DNA of 64,000 bases from Prorocentrum cordatum (GCA_963575745.1 CAUYUJ010020558.1:1-64000); one strand, 5' to 3'. Shown: positions 50,301 to 58,564, counted from the first letter of the stretch. The notes: generated by a model from the sequence alone, not told the origin. Numbers and translations: made by a program.

Positions 50301-50503
50301 TGGGTGTCCAAATACTCATTGAACAACTCTTCTGGTGTTATCGGTGAAGAATGCTCGTGTGTCCGTGCAGGTGAAAGTTCGGGTCGAAAGTGAAGCGACG
50401 GCCGCAACTCGTCGCCTCCGCTGGGTATCACGTGCACGCTGGCCACCTCCCTCACGTTGCAGGCGCAGGTGGCCGCAACAATATGTAAGAGTGATAACGT
50501 CAT
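38363..50503 (-). CDS. Secreted M11 metallopeptidase with Pro/Thr linker, SEA-like and GDPHL (vWD-like) modules; 7 exons
   Basis: Spliced gene of about 979 codons. Exons (minus): 50503-49910, 49489-49315, 49122-48793, 44623-43833, 41880-41386, 39078-38788, 38626-38363. Every junction I propose keeps phase (0,1,1,0,0,0) and restores expected motifs, for example a split Asp codon giving HYL-D-RVHVHF. Residues 1-16 look like a signal peptide. About 50-429 form an M11/gametolysin-like domain with [11 protein letters not shown] (227-237; zinc-binding His and catalytic Glu) and a Met-turn Met near 256, followed by YRLGWL. About 430-630 is Pro/Thr/Ala-rich (PAPTPAPTP). 631-795 is a SEA-like segment, and 796-979 is a GDPHL...GERFDV module ending in TPEERC. 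Known of the family: M11 enzymes digest cell-wall or matrix glycoproteins. Inference: a secreted or wall-anchored protease. Further small exons in the long introns cannot be excluded. Confidence 0.72.
38627..38787 (-). mobile_element. 161-bp intron made of a foldback (introner-like) element
   Basis: Between GTAAGC and CAG, nearly the whole intron is a foldback. ACTTTCGGCGCTCCGC near one end is the inverse of GCGGAGCGCCGAAAGT near the other, with TTGGATCTGCG / CGCAGATCCAA continuing the stem. The GC-rich centre (GGCGCGCGGAGCGCGCC) resembles the centre of the intron at 49123-49314. No clear target duplication is seen. Confidence 0.7.
38788..39078 (-). CDS. Exon 6: GDPHL / vWD-like module, first half
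   Basis: It follows acceptor GACGACCCAG and reads [12 protein letters not shown], then [16 protein letters not shown] and [15 protein letters not shown]...FDV is the start signature of a von Willebrand D-like module. Later residues [17 protein letters not shown] continue the same fold. The donor GTAAGC at 38787 opens the 161-bp foldback intron. Phase is 0 on both sides. Confidence 0.72.
39079..39300 (-). mobile_element. Diverged relative of the introner-like family at the 3' end of the exon 5-6 intron
   Basis: The minus strand has GGTGGCGCGAGAGCGCGAAG, then TTCGCGCAGCGCGAGACGCGAG, resembling the right half of copies 1 and 2, preceded by a pyrimidine-rich tract. It ends at the acceptor of exon 6. 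Part of it (near 39237-39290) recurs as GGGGGAGAAGGCGGAGGAT...AGCGAAGCCTCGAAACCA at 39508-39555. Confidence 0.45.
40385..41360. repeat. Large ATC/GAT trinucleotide microsatellite
   Basis: About 970 bp of ATC triplets with GCATCA, TCC and ATCACC interruptions. On the minus strand one frame reads as an acidic Asp tract continuing out of exon 5. I treat it as intronic because a GTGAGG donor precedes it and no conserved sequence follows in that frame. Confidence 0.85.
41386..41880 (-). CDS. Exon 5: SEA-like extracellular segment
   Basis: It reads from acceptor CCGAAACCAG in phase 0: [12 protein letters not shown], then [18 protein letters not shown] and [18 protein letters not shown]. This beta-alpha pattern (xFEVxA...ITITGF...RR...SFEV) recurs in dinoflagellate secreted proteins beside Pro/Thr linkers; I call it SEA-like by resemblance only. 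An alternative acceptor at 41853 is also phase 0. The end is set at a GTGAGG donor (intron from 41385). Beyond it the frame runs into the GAT microsatellite, which I treat as intronic. Confidence 0.6.
41387..44622 (-). other. Introns around exon 5: what they hold
   Basis: The 4-5 intron (43832-41881) holds the foldback copy 2, then low-complexity CCCAAGGAGGCCC-type sequence at 42100-42700 and unremarkable DNA. The 5-6 intron (41385-39079) holds the large GAT tract, a GGGG-rich stretch near 40040 and a (CCGTGCGT)n / (CGTCGTAGT)n tract at 39330-39470. I see no further exon, but a short one would be missed. Confidence 0.4.
43523..43686 (-). mobile_element. Introner-like foldback element, copy 2
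   Basis: 164 bp inside the intron between exons 4 and 5. Termini CAAAGGCGCC / GGCGCCCTTG; flanks GATTTC and GAATTC form a 5/6 target duplication. The minus-strand order of blocks is the same as in 6070-6236: GCGCGAAGTT, GCTTCGCGGTTCGGCTCC, a pyrimidine tract, CCCCTGGGGG, GGCGCGAGAGCGC, GCGCGAAGTTAGGCGCC. Confidence 0.75.
43833..44623 (-). CDS. Exon 4: end of M11 domain plus long Pro/Thr/Ala-rich linker
   Basis: The acceptor (TTCAATTGGCAG) is preceded by a pyrimidine-rich stretch. Exon 3's last base G plus AC completes Asp, giving [10 protein letters not shown], the expected continuation of the M11 fold. WIHVCSID and CTPMAPAP follow. The next ~200 residues repeat PTPAPTPAP-type units with Ser/Glu variants. 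Such linkers are typically extended and O-glycosylated in wall proteins. The exon ends at AAG|GTCTCG, phase 0. The frame stays open into the intron, which then enters a dispersed foldback element, so the donor is a judgement. Confidence 0.68.
44745..45010. repeat. TCTC and TG-rich simple repeats in intron 3
   Basis: (TCTCTA)n at 44760-44805 is followed by TGTG/TGCG-rich sequence to about 45005. It is part of the 4.2-kb intron 48792-44624. The rest of that intron (45010-46480, 47230-48790) shows CACA and CATATACATA tracts, an ATC cluster at 48170-48430 and a TATATA run near 48690, with no convincing exon apart from the nested frame. Confidence 0.7.
46653..47225 (-). pseudogene. Coding-like frame nested in intron 3, broken by a 73-bp duplication
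   Basis: The minus-strand frame reads naturally with GC-rich codon choice: [67 protein letters not shown] do not recognise the family. The last block (46881-46953) is repeated in tandem at 46808-46880 with a 73-bp period, which shifts the frame and degrades the sequence. It lies inside the intron between exons 3 and 4, whose junction is phase-perfect without it, so it is probably a separate gene fragment or retrocopy, not a missed exon. Confidence 0.4.
46808..46953. repeat. Two tandem copies of a 73-bp unit
   Basis: GGCCAGGCGAGTGGA...GAGTCGCATCACG occurs at 46808 and again at 46881 with only a few differences. Confidence 0.9.
47285..47325 (+). repeat. Solitary piece of the 89-bp satellite
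   Basis: GGGGCACGAAACGTGTGAGG followed by GGCGCGCTGAGGG matches the unit core of the array at 35170-36420 but stands alone inside intron 3. Confidence 0.65.
48793..49122 (-). CDS. Exon 3: M11 domain C-terminal half, YRLGWL
   Basis: The exon starts after ...CCAGGACAG and carries [18 protein letters not shown], the block that follows the active site in gametolysin-like enzymes, then [20 protein letters not shown]. The donor is CTAG|GTGCGC in phase 1. The first residues after the acceptor ([10 protein letters not shown]) fit the family less well, so the acceptor could lie slightly elsewhere. Confidence 0.68.
49123..49314 (-). mobile_element. 192-bp intron with inverted repeats and core shared with the 161-bp intron
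   Basis: CTGTCCTGGGTC at 49123 is matched in inverse by GACCCAGGATAG near 49258, and GGATCTCGGAG by an imperfect inverse copy. The centre GGCGCGCGGCGCGCC...GGCGGCGCCGGAGGCGCCGCC parallels the centre of 38627-38787. The acceptor AG lies at the tip of one arm, so the element may supply the splice site. Confidence 0.6.
49315..49489 (-). CDS. Exon 2: M11 active site, [11 protein letters not shown]
   Basis: This 175-bp exon begins after a pyrimidine-rich acceptor ending GCAAG and reads [14 protein letters not shown], then [14 protein letters not shown]. HExxHxxGxxH is the metzincin-type zinc site of M11 peptidases. All three His and the catalytic Glu are present, so the enzyme should be active if expressed. 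The Met of AIM just before the donor fits the Met-turn position. The donor is ATGG|GTTATC, phase 1. Reading past the donor reaches a stop within 15 codons, so an intron is required. Confidence 0.75.
49660..49770 (+). mobile_element. Element end shared with 10695-10880, in intron 1
   Basis: GGACCCCTATCAGCGATCAA ... CGGTCGATGCATCACCCCTATGCC ... TCCCCCCC parallels GGGCCCCTATCGGCGACGAA ... CTCGATGCATCCCTCCCTATGCCG ... TTCCCCCCC at 10815-10890. It sits in the intron 49909-49490. Confidence 0.5.
49910..50503 (-). CDS. Exon 1: signal peptide and N-terminal part of M11 domain
   Basis: It opens with ATG at 50503-50501 followed by a short polar start, a hydrophobic run ([10 protein letters not shown]) and a plausible cleavage after CAC, so I chose this ATG. 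The body carries [10 protein letters not shown], a pattern seen near the start of M11 domains, and a WHKLW segment. It ends after TTC AGG at a GTTGGC donor in phase 0 (198 codons). The start is less secure than the later exons because an upstream exon cannot be ruled out. Confidence 0.65.
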
Positions 50504-50525
50504 CGACGCTTCGATTGGCGAAAGA

Positions 50526-50549
50526 CTGCGTCGAAAACGTGAAAGGAAG
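50526..50549 (-). promoter_or_regulatory. Candidate spliced-leader trans-splice acceptor
   Basis: A pyrimidine-rich run ending TTTTCGACGCAG lies 22 nt upstream of the ATG at 50503. In dinoflagellates pre-mRNAs receive a spliced leader at such an AG. The spacing suits a short 5' leader. It could equally be a cis acceptor of an unseen upstream exon. Confidence 0.35.
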
Positions 50550-50689
50550 TGAATCTAGTACGCAAGGGTACTTGACCCGAATGCTATGGAGAACCACTCG
50601 GGGGGATCTTGAGTGGGAATTTGTCGGGGCATGTTGGGAGCGTGCTGAGTGCCTGTTGGGGCCTTGGAGCTGCCGTGGCAGGAGAGCCC

Positions 50690-51110
50690 TGAATCGAATC
50701 GACAAGTCGGATCAGCGATCGAAATGGATCGGATCGGCAGGAATCGCAACCAAATCGGGAAACATCGAATCAGAGGAAATCGGCACGCTAGTAAGGCCTC
50801 CATTGAGGAATCGGAATCCAGATCGGAATACGAAGTCAAATGATCGGGGCCGAAATCCATCGAAATCGAATCGGATCGGAGGAGTCGAACTGAACCTGGC
50901 CGTGGCGCTGCCTTGGCGAATCCCCACCAGTGCAGCCGAGGGCGGCGTGAAGGGCGTGCGGGTCAGAAAGGCGCCCGTTGGCCATCCTGCAGCACTCGTC
51001 AGCAAAAAGCGGACGACCTGTTGAAACCCGCTCCAATAACCGCAGGGCCAGTCCAATGTCGGCACCAGACATTTAGCTCTGGCGCCAGGGCGTCTGAGGT
51101 CCGACAACCC
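50690..51110. repeat. GAATCGRATCGG dispersed repeat, copy B, and adjoining unassigned DNA
   Basis: GATCGGATCGGCAGGAATCG-type repeats to about 50890. 50900-51110 has two open minus frames of similar quality and no recognisable domain. Confidence 0.5.
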
Positions 51111-51739
51111 CATTCTCAGCATTGAAAAAACGCGCCCTGCAGCTGGCGCCCGAGACGATGGATCCCCACGTAAATCATGTGTGATGTACGTATGTGACGA
51201 GGCGCGGAGACCCCCTCCGTTTGCGCTGCGGGCGGACGGCGCGCGAGGGGGCGACGAGCACCCTCGTGGAGCAGAGACGCACGCCCGGCACATCCTTAGG
51301 AGGATGAGCCGCGGCAGGACTCTCACAGGGATGAGGCGTGCGAGGCCAGATGGCAGGGTCGGTCGGAATCGGATCGGGAAATCGGGTCGACGAGAAGTGT
51401 ACAAACCGGCCTGTGGAGCAGGACCCAGAAGCAACCGCACCCTTCAAAAGAAGACACGGCTCTCCTTGTCATGGGGGTCGGCGTAAACCTTTTGAATCCC
51501 ACCAGCCCTTCAGGGCCTGAATGGTTTAGAGAGTTTCCTCTTCCAACCCCCTTTCCCCTTTGGGGAAGGGTGTACCCCTCCCCCTCCTCCCTGGACCTGA
51601 AGGCGGGGGGATCGCGACCAGGTAGAGCGTCCGAGGTGGCCTCGGCGAGAAGACCAACATCATTGAGTTTGCTAAGCGTGTGGCCCAGTTTGGGTCTCCT
51701 GTGGGGCAACGCAAATTAGTACGCCCCGTTCTCTGATCG

Positions 51740-52240
51740 AACTCCCCCCAGATGGCCCCCAGATGGCCCCCAGATGGCCCCCAAGAGAGCTTCAAGAGGG
51801 CCCCAAGAGGCGCCCAGGAGGCCCCAAAAGGCCCCCCCGAGGCACCCAAGACGCACCAAGATGCCCCAGGGGCCGCCAAGAGCCCACCAAGACGCCCCAA
51901 GCGTGCTCCAAGAGGCTCTCGTGACATCCAGGAAGACTCCGAGAGGCCTCTGGCCTTTCTGGTCGCCTTCCTCCTCCTCCTCCCTCTCTCCCTCACTCCC
52001 TCCCTGCTCCTTCTCCTCCTCCTCCTCCTCCTCCTCCTCCTCCGCCTCATCCTCCTCCGCCTCCTACTAGTCCCCCTCCTCTACCCCTCGCCCTCCTCCT
52101 CCTCCTCCTCCTCCTCCTTCTCCTCCTCCCCCTCCTCATCCTCATCGCCCTCCTCCTCATCCTCCTCTCCTCGTCCTCCTCCTCCTCCTCCTCCTCCTGC
52201 TCCTGCTCCTCCTCCTCCTCCTCCTCCTCTTCAGGCACCT
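51740..52240. repeat. CCCAAGAGGC minisatellite followed by (CTC)n tract
   Basis: GATGGCCCCCA/GGCCCCAAGAGGC units at 51750-51920, then CTC triplets at 51965-52235. 52240-52900 holds nothing recognisable. Confidence 0.85.
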
Positions 52241-52902
52241 GTGCCGCTGGGTCCCCCTCCCAGGAGAACAGGCGGGTAGCAGCCCGCTCGTCACCCCTGC
52301 TTGCCCGTTGGGGGCCAGGGGGAAAGAAACTTCCACTCTCCTCGCCGTGCCTCCCCTTGCGGTGGCCTGGCGTGTACACCGCGCGCGCCTGGGCGGGAAG
52401 CCGGGCCCCCTGCGGGTGGCTTATCGGTGAGCTAACACCCATCTTTCCCACGGCCAGGGTGCCCCGCCCTGGCGTGCGTGGGGGGGTGCGGTCGCCCGAG
52501 CGAATAGTGCCACACGGGAGGCCTGGGGCGACACGGCCAGACAGGCGTGTCATAAGCTGAGCTTGGATGCGGCTCGAAACACAGCAAGGGTGTGAGCTTG
52601 AGGGGAGGAAGCCGCCAAGGCCTTGTCAGCTCTAGGGTGAACGCATTGCTCTTGTTCGGAATCGTCTGAGGCCTCTTGTTCGGAAACGTTTTCAAGAAGG
52701 CTTCAAGAGGGCCCCACGAGGGACCCCCACCCTCTCAGGCCGTCTGGGAAGGCCCCTAGAAATCTTCAAGAGAGGTCCAAGAGGGTCCCAGTAGAGCCCC
52801 GGTAGTCCTAGACACATCCCAGACTTCAGTGCGAGAGCATCTTCCAGGTCTGCTGCAGATGACAACACGAAGCCCCGATACGGTCTCTGAAACCAAATCT
52901 AA

Positions 52903-53034
52903 TCAGGCACAATTCCACTCCGCGGGAGTGCTGCTGCTACATGTGACGACGGGGGTGACCAACACGCCAATGACGACTCGTCTCAAACAAAAAACATAAC
53001 CGTATTTTTTCTGACCGATTGATATCTTGGAACA
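52903..53034 (-). CDS. Possible terminal exon of the same gene (c)
   Basis: A good acceptor (GATTTCCGTTTCAG) opens a frame CSKISIGQKKYGYVFCLRRV ending in TGA at 52905-52903. The phase (0) matches the preceding exon. The sequence is less clearly protein-like, so it could be 3' UTR. Confidence 0.3.
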   Translation of the reverse strand, partial: CSKISIGQKKYGYVFCLRRVVIGVLVTPVVTCSSSTPAEWNCA

Positions 53035-53180
53035 CTGAAACGGAAATCCAGGTGGAATCCTGACTGCCTCAACACGGTCCTGACACCTCCATTTCTTCTC
53101 ATCCTCCCCCTCCACCTCCACCTCCACCTCCTCCTCCTCATCCTCCTGCTCCTCGCGGAGGTCACGGCTGGCCTGGTGAC

Positions 53181-53262
53181 CGACGTCATGGACTCCGTGA
53201 TCGCCCCGGGTTCGTGCGTGTCCGCGTCCAGCGTGATGGTGACGTGGAGGTCCTGCAGCTGG
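53181..53262 (-). CDS. Exon of the same unrecognised gene (b)
   Basis: From acceptor ATCCGCAG the single base C completes Ser with the previous exon's AG, then QLQDLHVTITLDADTHEPG and AITESMTS, ending at TCG|GTCACC in phase 0. The frame and the alternating hydrophobic pattern support it as coding. Confidence 0.45.
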
Positions 53263-53508
53263 CTGCGGATGTGATGCTGGTGGAAGAGGCAAAGTAGGCG
53301 GAAGAGAAGGCAAGTAAACGAGGACTAAAACGAGGAGCAATTGGATCGATGGTGCTGTGACCCGGGGGGGCGCAAGCACACGTGACACACGCTCTCCGCA
53401 TGATACGGTGTCAGAGGCAGCACTAGCGCGGCCTTCTCCCAAATGCTGGGCCGCGGCCCGATTTGAAACCGTGTAAGCATTGCCGGGGCATGTAAAAGTT
53501 TCAAGTAC

Positions 53509-53663
53509 CTACGTTTCCCCGTCGCCGCCGCCCCAGGGCCGTCCATGGCGCCGAACGGGGTGCGCGGCCCCGTGATCTGCACCGCGATGACGAAGCCTTT
53601 CGCCACGGGGTCGTCGTCATCCTCCTCCTCCTCCGCCTCCTCCTCCTCCTCCTCCTCCTCCTC
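53509..53663 (-). CDS. Exon with poly-Glu start, unrecognised gene (a)
   Basis: After acceptor CTCCCCTGCAG the exon begins with a (GAG)n run read as poly-Glu, then DDDDPVAKGFVIAVQITGP, RTPFGAMDGPG and GKR, ending AG|GTACTT in phase 2. GFVIAVQITGP is typical of a buried beta strand. The family is unknown to me. Here a CTC/GAG microsatellite appears to be exonic, unlike most in the window. Confidence 0.45.
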
Positions 53664-54719
53664 CTGCAGGGGAGCGCCCAGGGGGGCGCGCGGCTGTGAA
53701 AGCGGCCTCGCGTGGCGGGCGAGGTCCGTGCAGCAGGACCGCGACGCGCGACGCGTTCAGCCTGGCACCCTTGCGCCCTGGTGCCGTGCCCTTGCAGACG
53801 GGCAGCCGCTCTGGCCCAGGCCGCGGCGCACGAAGCGCCTGGTCCTTTTCGGTCACCCAGAGGCTCCAGGGATTTCCGAGGACGTCCAGGAACCCCGAGG
53901 GCATCTGGGCTTCTCCTCTGAGGGGTCCGTACATTGGGCCAGTGCAGATAGGGGTCCCGAAGATCGCACTGCGTGGCCGAGGACGAAACCTCGGCAATGC
54001 GGAGAAGATTCTGGTTCGGGATCGCGGAAGTGCGAGACACGTGCAACCACGACCACTGCATGTCGACAATAGCCCTTCAGCACCTCCCTGACCCGCGCGG
54101 CGGGTTGACGTCGCGAAGACGTCGACTTTGATTTCCGACGCCAACTGGACCGCTCAACCCCGAGCGACCGCGGCACTTCGAGAGCGCAGATCGCCCCAAA
54201 TCGGCCAGCTCTGAGCCGCTGGCGGCGGTCAACCGCTGAACGCCCGCGCTGGGGCTACCGCCGCATCAGCGCGGCCCGAACCCACTATGCGGCCGGGACT
54301 GATCGCAGAAAACACCCGAGAAGGCGCTAGCCTCTTCCGAGGGCGACCCGTGCTCCAAACAAGACGACGGCACCCGACGCGGTAATTAGGCAGAACACAG
54401 GGCGACCTACGATGCGTCACGGGAAAAGCGAGGCATCGGAAAACTGCCCCGGCCAACCCCATTCCCCTTAGATCCTGGCGTCCCATTTTGTTCGAACCGG
54501 GCGTTTTCACATTTTTGTTCCTGGCCTCGGGACTCTCACAGATCGATCCGTCTCGAAAAAATCCGCCGACCCTGTCGGCGTGTGCGAGGGGCTCGGCTGT
54601 TCGAGTCGTCGTCTCCGTCGGTCGTCGCCTCCGTCGTTACCGTTCCCTGCAGCTTCCTTCTCAAGCTCGTGAGCGAGAGAAAAATCGAGCAGTGTCGTAG
54701 TCGAGTCGAAGGGAAGCCC

Positions 54720-54835
54720 CTTCCCTTTGATCCCTTCCCCAGGGGGGGGGGTCCCAAGGGAGGTCCCGGGGGGGGTGGAGGGGGGGGTCCCGGGAGGGGT
54801 CCCGGGGGGGGTGGGGGGGCAGATTCGTTTTTCCT
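54720..54835. repeat. G-run tract GGTCCCGGGGGGGG
   Basis: Several runs of 7-9 Gs separated by TCCC; G-quadruplex prone. 53670-54720 contains no exon I can defend. Confidence 0.85.
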
Positions 54836-54864
54836 CGGGCGGCCTAGAAACCTCGAAAACACTC

Positions 54865-55102
54865 CAAACGATGTCCGAATGCCCCAGATGGCCCCCGAGA
54901 CGGCCCAAGAGGGCCCCGAGTCGCCCAAAGATCGGCCGAAAACGCCCAAGATAGCCCCAAGACCGTCCAAGAAGCCTCCAAGACGTCCCAGGCCCCCTCC
55001 AAGAGACCCCCAGGAAGCCCCAAGAGGCCCCCACGAGGCTTCCAAGCGGCCCCTAAGAGCTTCCCAAGAGGCCCACAAACTACCCCCAAGAGGCCCCCAA
55101 GA

Positions 55103-55178
<76 letters not shown>

Positions 55179-55185
55179 TTCAGGG
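54865..55185. repeat. CCCAAGAGGC minisatellite ending in a pure (GTC)n run
   Basis: GGCCCCCAAGAGGC-type units at 54870-55100, then about 75 bp of GTC. The following GGTCGGCGGCACCGGCCGTA also follows a GTC run at 39470. Confidence 0.88.
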
Positions 55186-55899
55186 TCGGCGGCACCGGCC
55201 GTAAGGCCTTCGCAATACTCAGAAAGATGGGGCCTAGGGCTCTGGGCGTGACTTTTTAAGATGTTGCAGCTTTTTCGCTACGTCGGATATCAGGGTCAGG
55301 CCAATCCTTGGTTGCCAATGCGGGCCAGCCCTCCGGGCCAAACCCTCAGGGTAACTCTCTCCAGAAAGGTGTACTCCTGATCAGGCCCGACTGCACACAC
55401 TTGGTGACAGTGGCTCTCTGCTACCGCTCCCCCGCCACTCCCCCCCGCGCTCTGGGGAAACCAAAAGTACCAATACCGCTACTCCCCCGACCTCTCCTGG
55501 GCCGCGTCCTGGCCAGAAGTTCGAAGCGAATCCAACGGTGGCGACGAGGGCCTCCCAGGAGGCCCAAAAAGTGAAAACGAGGGAATGGTAGCGGTAGAAA
55601 TACCTGTTCCTCTTCCGACGCACGCTTGTCGGGGCACACGCAGCGGCGTGCGCATCTCGATGGTCCCGAGCACTGCAGGTCGAGTGGCAAAAATCCCAAG
55701 AAGGACCTCAGTAGACTAGATCGGGGGGCCATCACGCCAGATTGGGCCAGGGATGAAGCCAGATTGGTCTGGATCAAGTTGGCTAAGCCAAATGGGGACA
55801 GACTGCTCCAAATAGCTGCAACTGTTAACGCAAGGCCGTACGACTGCCACAGACCGTCTGCGCACGGGTCTGGAAGCGGCGGCTTCGCAGGCAGAGGGG

Positions 55900-56000
55900 G
55901 AACTGAAGAGGATCGCGAAGATGCCAGGGATGAGCAGCAGGTAGCTGGCAGCGGTGAAGGCCACCTCAGCACGGAAGAGCAGCAGGCAGAGATCGGGTGC
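55900..56000 (-). CDS. Membrane-helix exon fragment, unrecognised
   Basis: The minus strand reads PDLCLLLFRAEVAFTAASYL then LLIPGIFAILFSS, a convincing helix pair. A pyrimidine-rich stretch precedes GTGCTGAG, a possible acceptor inside this block. No flanking exon was found and another frame is also open, so boundaries are approximate. Confidence 0.3.
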
Positions 56001-56214
56001 GCCTGACTGGGGTGCCAGGCCAGGAAGAGATGTGTGCAGACGAAGGCTGGGGCAGGGCAGAGGACGTCTTGATGGAAGGACAGGGCGATGACATCGGGGA
56101 GATTCCATGACCCCAGCCGTGATATCCACACACTTCCTGGTCCTTCCCCCCATGTTCGACGCCCATGAAGAGGAAGGAGGAGCGAGGAGAGAGGAACAAA
56201 ACGAAGCGAATAAG

Positions 56215-57215
56215 AAAAAGTCGGGTCCCGAGACGCCCAAAGGACGCTCCAAGACGCCGAAGACGATCCCAAGACGGCCCAAGAAGCCGCCAAGACGCTC
56301 CAAGTGGCCTCCAAGAGGCCTCATAAGAGCGCCCCGAGAGGCCAAAATCATAAATTCTACGATGGTTTTGGAAGGATTTCGGCTTTGTAGCATTTTCGGC
56401 TTTCCGATGCTCCAAGACGGCCCAAGAGGCCCCCAAGAGCGCACGAAGACGGCTCAAGAGGCCCCCAAGAAGGCCCCCAGAGAGCCCAAACGGGCCCCGA
56501 GACGGCCCAAGAGACGCCCAAGACGGCCCAAGAGAGCCCCAAGACGGCCCCAAGAGGAGCCCAAGATGGGGACCACGAACCGAAACATCGAGCCTTCCGC
56601 CCCAAGAGGGCCCCAGGAGGCCCCGAAAGGCCCCCAAGATGGCCCAAATGCCGCCAAGAGGCCCCCAAGAGACCCCAGGAGGCTCCAAGGAGGCTCAAAA
56701 GAGGCCCTACAAGGCTTCAAAAATGTCTCCCAGGCGCCCCCGAACGGCCTCTCAACAGACCCCAGGGCCTCCCATCTGGACGACGGCCCTGTTTGGCCCC
56801 AAGAGCGCCGCAAGATGCCATCGAGAGGCTTCCTCCTCCGCCCTTTTCTCGTCCTCCTCCTCCTCATCTTTATCTTCATCCTCCTCCGTTCCTTCTCATC
56901 CTCTTCTCCTCCTCCCCCTCCCCCTCCCCATCCTCATCTTCCTCCTTCCGGCGGCGCCGAAATGGCCCCGAGCCCGCGCCGAAGCAGTAGCGATCATGCA
57001 ATACGGGCCAGCGGAGTGAGCGAAGCGATTGAATAAACCTTGCGGGGGTCTCTGGATTCCTGCACAAGCGGCTCCCAGAAGCCCCAAGATGCTCCCAAAT
57101 GCTCCCAAAGGAGCTCCAAGAAACCCCAAAGAGGCTCCAACAGAAACCCAAAAGGACCCCAAGAAACCCCCAACGAGGACCCCAAAAGGCCCCCAAAAGC
57201 CAAACGCCAGCGAGG
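56215..57215. repeat. CCCAAGACGGC/CCCAAGAGGC minisatellite blocks
   Basis: Blocks at 56225-56330, 56405-56720 and 57065-57205 (here CCCAAAAGGC/CCCAAGAAA), separated by CTC-rich sequence at 56825-56945. Confidence 0.85.
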
Positions 57216-58049
57216 GCACAATACGGGCCGGCGGAATGAGCGAAGCGATGAAATAAGAAAAAAACGGGTTGGACACTTCGGGGATCTCTGAGACTGGCGG
57301 GCTTCGGGTGCCGCGGACGTTCCGGAGCGCTCCGGAACGTCAGAAAGGCGTTCCGCACGCTCTTGAGCAATTTATCCTCACCCTAGGCCTGTCAGAAGTC
57401 ACCGTCGCCGTCGCCGTGGCTGCCGTTGTCCTCGCCGTCGCTGCTGCCTCAGTCATCGTCCTCGCCCTCGTCCTTGCTTCGGCCCGGCCGTGACCCTCGC
57501 TGCCGCCGCCGTCGTCCGTGCTGCCGCCTCCGTCGTCGCCGCCGTCCTTGCCGTCGTCGTCGTCGCCCTCGCCGCCCCAGTCCTCGCCGCCGCTGGGAGC
57601 GGCGAAACGCGCGCGGGAGCCGAGGCGGGCCGAGCCGGCCACCGCCCACGCCCGCGGCCTCCCCCGCGGGGGCGCCAGGCGCGGGGTGCAGTGCTCCAGC
57701 AGGTGCCCCGCGCCGGCCGCCGCGGCGATCCAGTGGGCTCCCCCCCGGGAGCACCAGGCGGCGAAGGCGACGACTGCCGTGTTGCAGCGTTCCCCGCTTC
57801 GGGGGCCTCTGGGGGGTGCCCTCGTGGCAGCGGCTGGGCTCGCTCCGAAAGTGCGGTCTGAACGCAACCCTGGAGAGCTCGGGGGGTCGAGGTCTGAGGT
57901 CCTGCTGCGCGGCGGTCAGGGCGGAGGGCGACGAGGGGCAGGGCGAGGGCGCGGGGAGGAGTAAAGGGGTCCAGGAGGACACAATCAAATGGACATAAAT
58001 CCCAGGACTCCCCATATTTCCCACTACTTTCAAGAATCCCGTCCTCCCA

Positions 58050-58175
58050 GGCGGCGGGGCTTCTCAGAAGCCCACCGGTCTTCTGAGATCTTTTCTGTCT
58101 TCGGGGAAGGCTTAGACAACTTTCAGAAGGCCGAGGGGCTTCCGAACCCTCTGAGAAGGCCCGCCCCCTCTCACT
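58050..58175 (+). repeat. Foldback TTCTGAGAAGG dispersed repeat, copy B
   Basis: CGGGGAAGGCTTAGACAACT, TTCAGAAGGC and CCTCTGAGAAGG blocks match 15530-15645. Confidence 0.65.
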
Positions 58176-58289
58176 TACCCCCCCGGCTGGCCGCCGAATT
58201 ATGACGCCACCCGCGTCAACGTGTGCCTGGCTCCAGGGGTCGCAAAGAGAAAGACCTGCCGTCCTCATGTTTCAAGTATCCGCGACCAC

Positions 58290-58401
58290 GGCGTCGACGA
58301 CGACGGCGACGGCGACGGCTGCTGCGACGGCGATGGCGACGGCCACGGCGACAGCGACGGCGACGGCGACGGTGACGGCACCGGCGGCGGTGCGACGGCG
58401 G

Positions 58402-58436
<35 letters not shown>

Positions 58437-58527
58437 GCGGCGACGGCGACGGCCACGGCGATGGCCACAGCGACAGCGACAGCGACGGCGACGGTGACGG
58501 CACCGGCGACAGCGATGGCGGCGGTGC

Positions 58528-58564
<37 letters not shown>

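Noticed and set aside
50836-51072. Minus frame GADIGLALRLLERVSTGRPL as an exon
   Set aside because: A second minus frame over the same bases reads equally well; no conserved motif or clear splice borders.
53854-54176. Minus frames QWSWLHVSRTS and MPSGFLDVLGNPWSLW as upstream exons of the 53-kb gene
   Set aside because: Two competing frames are open over the same bases, and no acceptor/donor pair joins either to 53663 in phase.
57340-57867. Minus-strand frame with GAGHLLEHCTP, resembling the HxxEH zinc motif of M16 peptidases
   Set aside because: The surrounding M16 pattern is absent, all three frames are open in this very GC-rich stretch, and the frame dissolves into GAC repeats. The region may still be coding, but not demonstrably M16.
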